From Alphaproteobacteria bacterium (lineage in GTDB: Bacteria > Pseudomonadota > Alphaproteobacteria > Caulobacterales > Caulobacteraceae), in contig JAGWSE010000151.1 in the NCBI GenBank assembly GCA_028869395.1, positions 1 to 7,510 on the forward strand: DNA of 7,510 nucleotides. The letters run 5' to 3'. This document shows, piece after piece, positions 5,395-7,510 of this stretch. Below the pieces are notes generated by a model that ran no database searches, was not told the DNA's origin, and was given only the letters and a program-made list of their open reading frames with translations. The position numbers were made by a program, and so were the translations under genes. Positions within the stretch are counted from its first letter, which is position 1. Each line of letters starts with the position of its first letter.

Positions 5395-6075
5395 CTAGTG
5401 GCGGGTGGCCTCGCGCCAGGCGTGGGCCACGACGCGAGTGCGTTTCCAGTTGGGGCGGTGGGTCGGGTGGACCGCGATCTCGACGCGGGAAAAGCCCACC
5501 TCGCGCAGCATGGCCTCGAGGCAGCGGCGGTTGGGGGCCCAGAAATTGGTGGGATCGTTGTTGAGCTCGGCGCCTTCGTAGAAGCGCATGACCGGCCAGG
5601 GCAGCACGTCGAGCGCCGTCTCGGTTTCCAGGATCAGCATCTCGCCGGTGACCGAGGCCACCTGCTCCAGGCATCGGAGCGGATCCTTCACGTGGTAGAG
5701 GACGCCCAGGAACAGCACGACGTCGAAGGTCCCCACCGTTTCCGGCGAGATCTGCGGCACGTCGATATCGAGCGACTCCACGCGCGAGCCCAGGCGGCCG
5801 TGGGCGTAGTCGAAGCCCGCCTTTGTGCCCCAGCCCGGCCCCGACCAGCAGAAGTGATCCGTGGCGAGCACGCGCGCGGCGCCGCGGCGCTCCGCCTCGA
5901 ATGAGAAGAAGCCGTCCCAGGCGCCGACGTCGAGGACGCTCTTGCCAGCGATCGGATGGCGGAAGATCGCGTCCGCCTCCTTCTCGAGCACCTCGCGCGG
6001 CTTCACCCCGCGCGTGCGCTCGCCGTCCGGCAGGCTCAGCGAGTGGAACCAGGCGATGTCGGCCGCGCCGTCCAC
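5395..6075 (-). CDS. Class I SAM-dependent methyltransferase, CmoB-like (Methyltransf_9 type), between sdhA and sdhB
   Basis: The 226-aa protein is a Rossmann-fold methyltransferase. Motif I is VLDVGAWDGFFSF (47-59), with the acidic end of strand 2 at D73 (ATDHF). The motif IV/post region is FDVVLFLGVLYHVKDP (117-132), followed by ILETET. The GVLYH...P...L...LET pattern resembles CmoB, the tRNA wobble-uridine carboxymethyltransferase, but this protein is about 100 residues shorter and lacks CmoB's N-terminal part. It is therefore more likely a stand-alone relative with an unknown substrate. WFHSLSLPDG near the N terminus is common in such relatives. The GTG start at 6075 is supported by GAGG 5 nt upstream; that sequence includes the sdhA TGA stop. 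The stop is 10 nt before sdhB. Cotranscription with sdhA and sdhB is nearly certain from the packing. Whether the enzyme acts on complex II, on quinone or on something unrelated cannot be told. Confidence 0.9.
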   Translation of the reverse strand: MDGAADIAWFHSLSLPDGERTRGVKPREVLEKEADAIFRHPIAGKSVLDVGAWDGFFSFEAERRGAARVLATDHFCWSGPGWGTKAGFDYAHGRLGSRVESLDIDVPQISPETVGTFDVVLFLGVLYHVKDPLRCLEQVASVTGEMLILETETALDVLPWPVMRFYEGAELNNDPTNFWAPNRRCLEAMLREVGFSRVEIAVHPTHRPNWKRTRVVAHAWREATRH

Positions 6076-6082
6076 CGAAACC

Positions 6083-7510
6083 TCAGTACACCCGCGCCTT
6101 GGGCGGGATGTAGGCGATGTCGTTGGTCATGGTGAAGTTGTGCACCGGCCGGTAGTCGATCTTCACCTTGCCGCTGGCGTCGTCGAACCAGGCGAGGGTG
6201 TGCTTCATCCAGCCCTTGTCGTCGCGGTCCGGATAGTCCTCGCGGGCGTGGGCGCCGCGGCTCTCGGTGCGGTTCAGGGCGCCGTTGACGGTGACGGTGG
6301 CCTGGCCGATCAGGTTGTCGAGCTCCAGCGTCTCCATCAGGTCGGTGTTCCAGATGAGGCCGCGGTCGGAGACGTGCAGGTCCTTGCGCCTGGCCTGCAC
6401 CTGCGAGAGGCGCTTCACGCCCGACTTCAGGCTCTCGCCGGTGCGGAAGACGGCGGCGTCCTCCTGCATGGCGCGCTGCATCTCGAGCCGCAGGGCCGCG
6501 GTGGGCGTCTTGCCGTCGGCGTTCCTGAGGCGGTCGAAGCGCGCCAGGTGGCCGTCGGTCATGGAGTCCTTCAGCTCCGGCTGCTTCTCGCCCGGCTTGA
6601 CGGTCTCGGCGGCCCGAAGCGCCGCCGATCGACCGAACACCACGAGGTCGATAAGGCTGTTGGAGCCCAGGCGGTTCGCGCCGTGCACGGAGACGCAGGC
6701 GGCCTCGCCCACGGCCATCAGGCCGGGCACCACCTGGTCAGGATCCTTGCCGGCCTTGGTCACCACCTCCGAGTAGAAGTTCGTGGGGATGCCGCCCATG
6801 TTGTAGTGCACGGTCGGCAGCACCGGGATCGGCTCCTTGGTGACGTCGACGCCCGCGAAGATCTTGGCGCTCTCCGAGATGCCCGGCAGACGCGCAGCCA
6901 GCACCTTCGGATCCAGGTGGTCGAGGTGCAGGAAGATGTGGTCCTTCTTCGGGCCGACGCCGCGACCCTCTCGGATCTCGATGGTCATGGCCCGGCTGAC
7001 CATGTCTCGCGGCGCGAGATCCTTCACGGAGGGCGCATAGCGCTCCATGAACCGCTCGCCCTCGGAGTTGGTGAGATAGCCGCCCTCGCCGCGGGCGCCC
7101 TCGGTGATCAGGCAGCCGGCGCCGTAGATCCCGGTCGGGTGGAACTGCACGAACTCCATGTCCTGCAGGGGCAGGCCGGCGCGCAGCACCATGGCGTTGC
7201 CGTCGCCGGTGCAGGTGTGGGCGCTGGTGCAGGAGAAATAGGCGCGGCCGTAGCCGCCGGTCGCCAGGATGACGAGCTGCGCCTGGAACCGATGGAGGGT
7301 GCCGTCGTCCAGCTTCCAGGCCGTGACGCCCCGGCAGTGGCCCTCGTCCATGATCAGGTCGAGGGCGAAGTACTCGATGAAGAACTCCGTCTCGTGCGCC
7401 AGGCTCTGCCCGTACATGGTGTGCAGCATGGCGTGGCCGGTGCGGTCGGCCGCCGCGCAGGTGCGCTGGATCGGCGCCTCGCCGTAGTTGCGGGTCATGC
7501 CGCCGAAGGC
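6083..7510 (-). CDS. sdhA: Succinate dehydrogenase flavoprotein subunit (5' end missing)
   Basis: The gene enters from the right edge; 475 residues are visible of a protein usually near 595 aa, so about 120 N-terminal residues, including the Rossmann FAD motif and the flavin-linking histidine, lie outside. The visible part starts in the AFGGMTRNYG region. Active-site features by alignment with E. coli SdhA are present: QFHPTGI (His codon at 7141-7139), TEGARGEGGYL, the catalytic-loop Arg in LAPRDMVSRA, VHYNMGGIPTN (substrate-binding His), and GANRLGSNSLIDLVVFGR (dicarboxylate-binding Arg). The C terminus is YIPPKARVY. SdhA oxidises succinate to fumarate in the TCA cycle and passes electrons to SdhB. 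The internal ATG at 7498 is not the start, because the homologous frame continues to the edge. The TGA stop forms part of the methyltransferase Shine-Dalgarno. sdhC and sdhD are expected upstream, beyond the window. Confidence 0.98.
   Translation of the reverse strand, partial: AFGGMTRNYGEAPIQRTCAAADRTGHAMLHTMYGQSLAHETEFFIEYFALDLIMDEGHCRGVTAWKLDDGTLHRFQAQLVILATGGYGRAYFSCTSAHTCTGDGNAMVLRAGLPLQDMEFVQFHPTGIYGAGCLITEGARGEGGYLTNSEGERFMERYAPSVKDLAPRDMVSRAMTIEIREGRGVGPKKDHIFLHLDHLDPKVLAARLPGISESAKIFAGVDVTKEPIPVLPTVHYNMGGIPTNFYSEVVTKAGKDPDQVVPGLMAVGEAACVSVHGANRLGSNSLIDLVVFGRSAALRAAETVKPGEKQPELKDSMTDGHLARFDRLRNADGKTPTAALRLEMQRAMQEDAAVFRTGESLKSGVKRLSQVQARRKDLHVSDRGLIWNTDLMETLELDNLIGQATVTVNGALNRTESRGAHAREDYPDRDDKGWMKHTLAWFDDASGKVKIDYRPVHNFTMTNDIAYIPPKARVY

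Noticed and set aside
4698..5564. 288-codon plus-strand frame opposite sdhB and the methyltransferase
   Set aside because: Antisense shadow of genes with intact catalytic and cluster motifs; no domain and no ribosome binding site seen.
6083..7510. sdhA as L-aspartate oxidase (nadB) or fumarate reductase
   Set aside because: The C-terminal part and the GANRLGSNSLIDLVVFGR block are SdhA-type, and an alphaproteobacterial-type sdhB follows in the same operon.

Overview
The window is a dense, very GC-rich stretch (roughly 70% by eye) carrying seven protein genes and no RNA gene, insertion sequence or CRISPR array that I can see. The gene types (a CYP153 alkane hydroxylase with its own reductase, an alphaproteobacterial-style SdhB, Sel1-repeat periplasmic proteins) and the codon bias suggest an aerobic alphaproteobacterium, most plausibly a member of the Caulobacteraceae such as Phenylobacterium or Caulobacter. 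That placement is inference from protein style only.

Left part (1-2938): an alkane/fatty-acid hydroxylation locus. A pyridine-nucleotide:ferredoxin reductase (minus strand, cut off by the left edge) and a CYP153-family cytochrome P450 (plus strand) diverge from a 168-bp intergenic region. That region contains a pair of direct repeats flanking a short perfect palindrome. A TetR-family regulator follows the P450 on the same strand after 38 nt. The reductase would pass electrons from NAD(P)H to a [2Fe-2S] ferredoxin and then to the P450. No ferredoxin gene lies in the window, so it must be further left or elsewhere.

Right part (2949-7510, all minus strand, read right to left): sdhA (5' end beyond the window), a CmoB-like class I methyltransferase, sdhB, a 199-aa exported Sel1-repeat protein, then after 115 nt a second, 313-aa exported Sel1-repeat protein. 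The first four genes are tightly packed. The stop codons of sdhA and of the methyltransferase each lie inside the Shine-Dalgarno sequence of the next gene. The sdhB stop overlaps the most likely start of the Sel1 gene as CTGA, which implies a rare CTG initiation codon. SdhA and SdhB are the flavoprotein and iron-sulfur subunits of succinate dehydrogenase (complex II); sdhC and sdhD would be expected just beyond the right edge.

The points most worth a second look are the methyltransferase gene placed between sdhA and sdhB, the CTG-start exported Sel1 gene translationally coupled to sdhB, and the repeat architecture in the reductase/P450 divergent promoter region.
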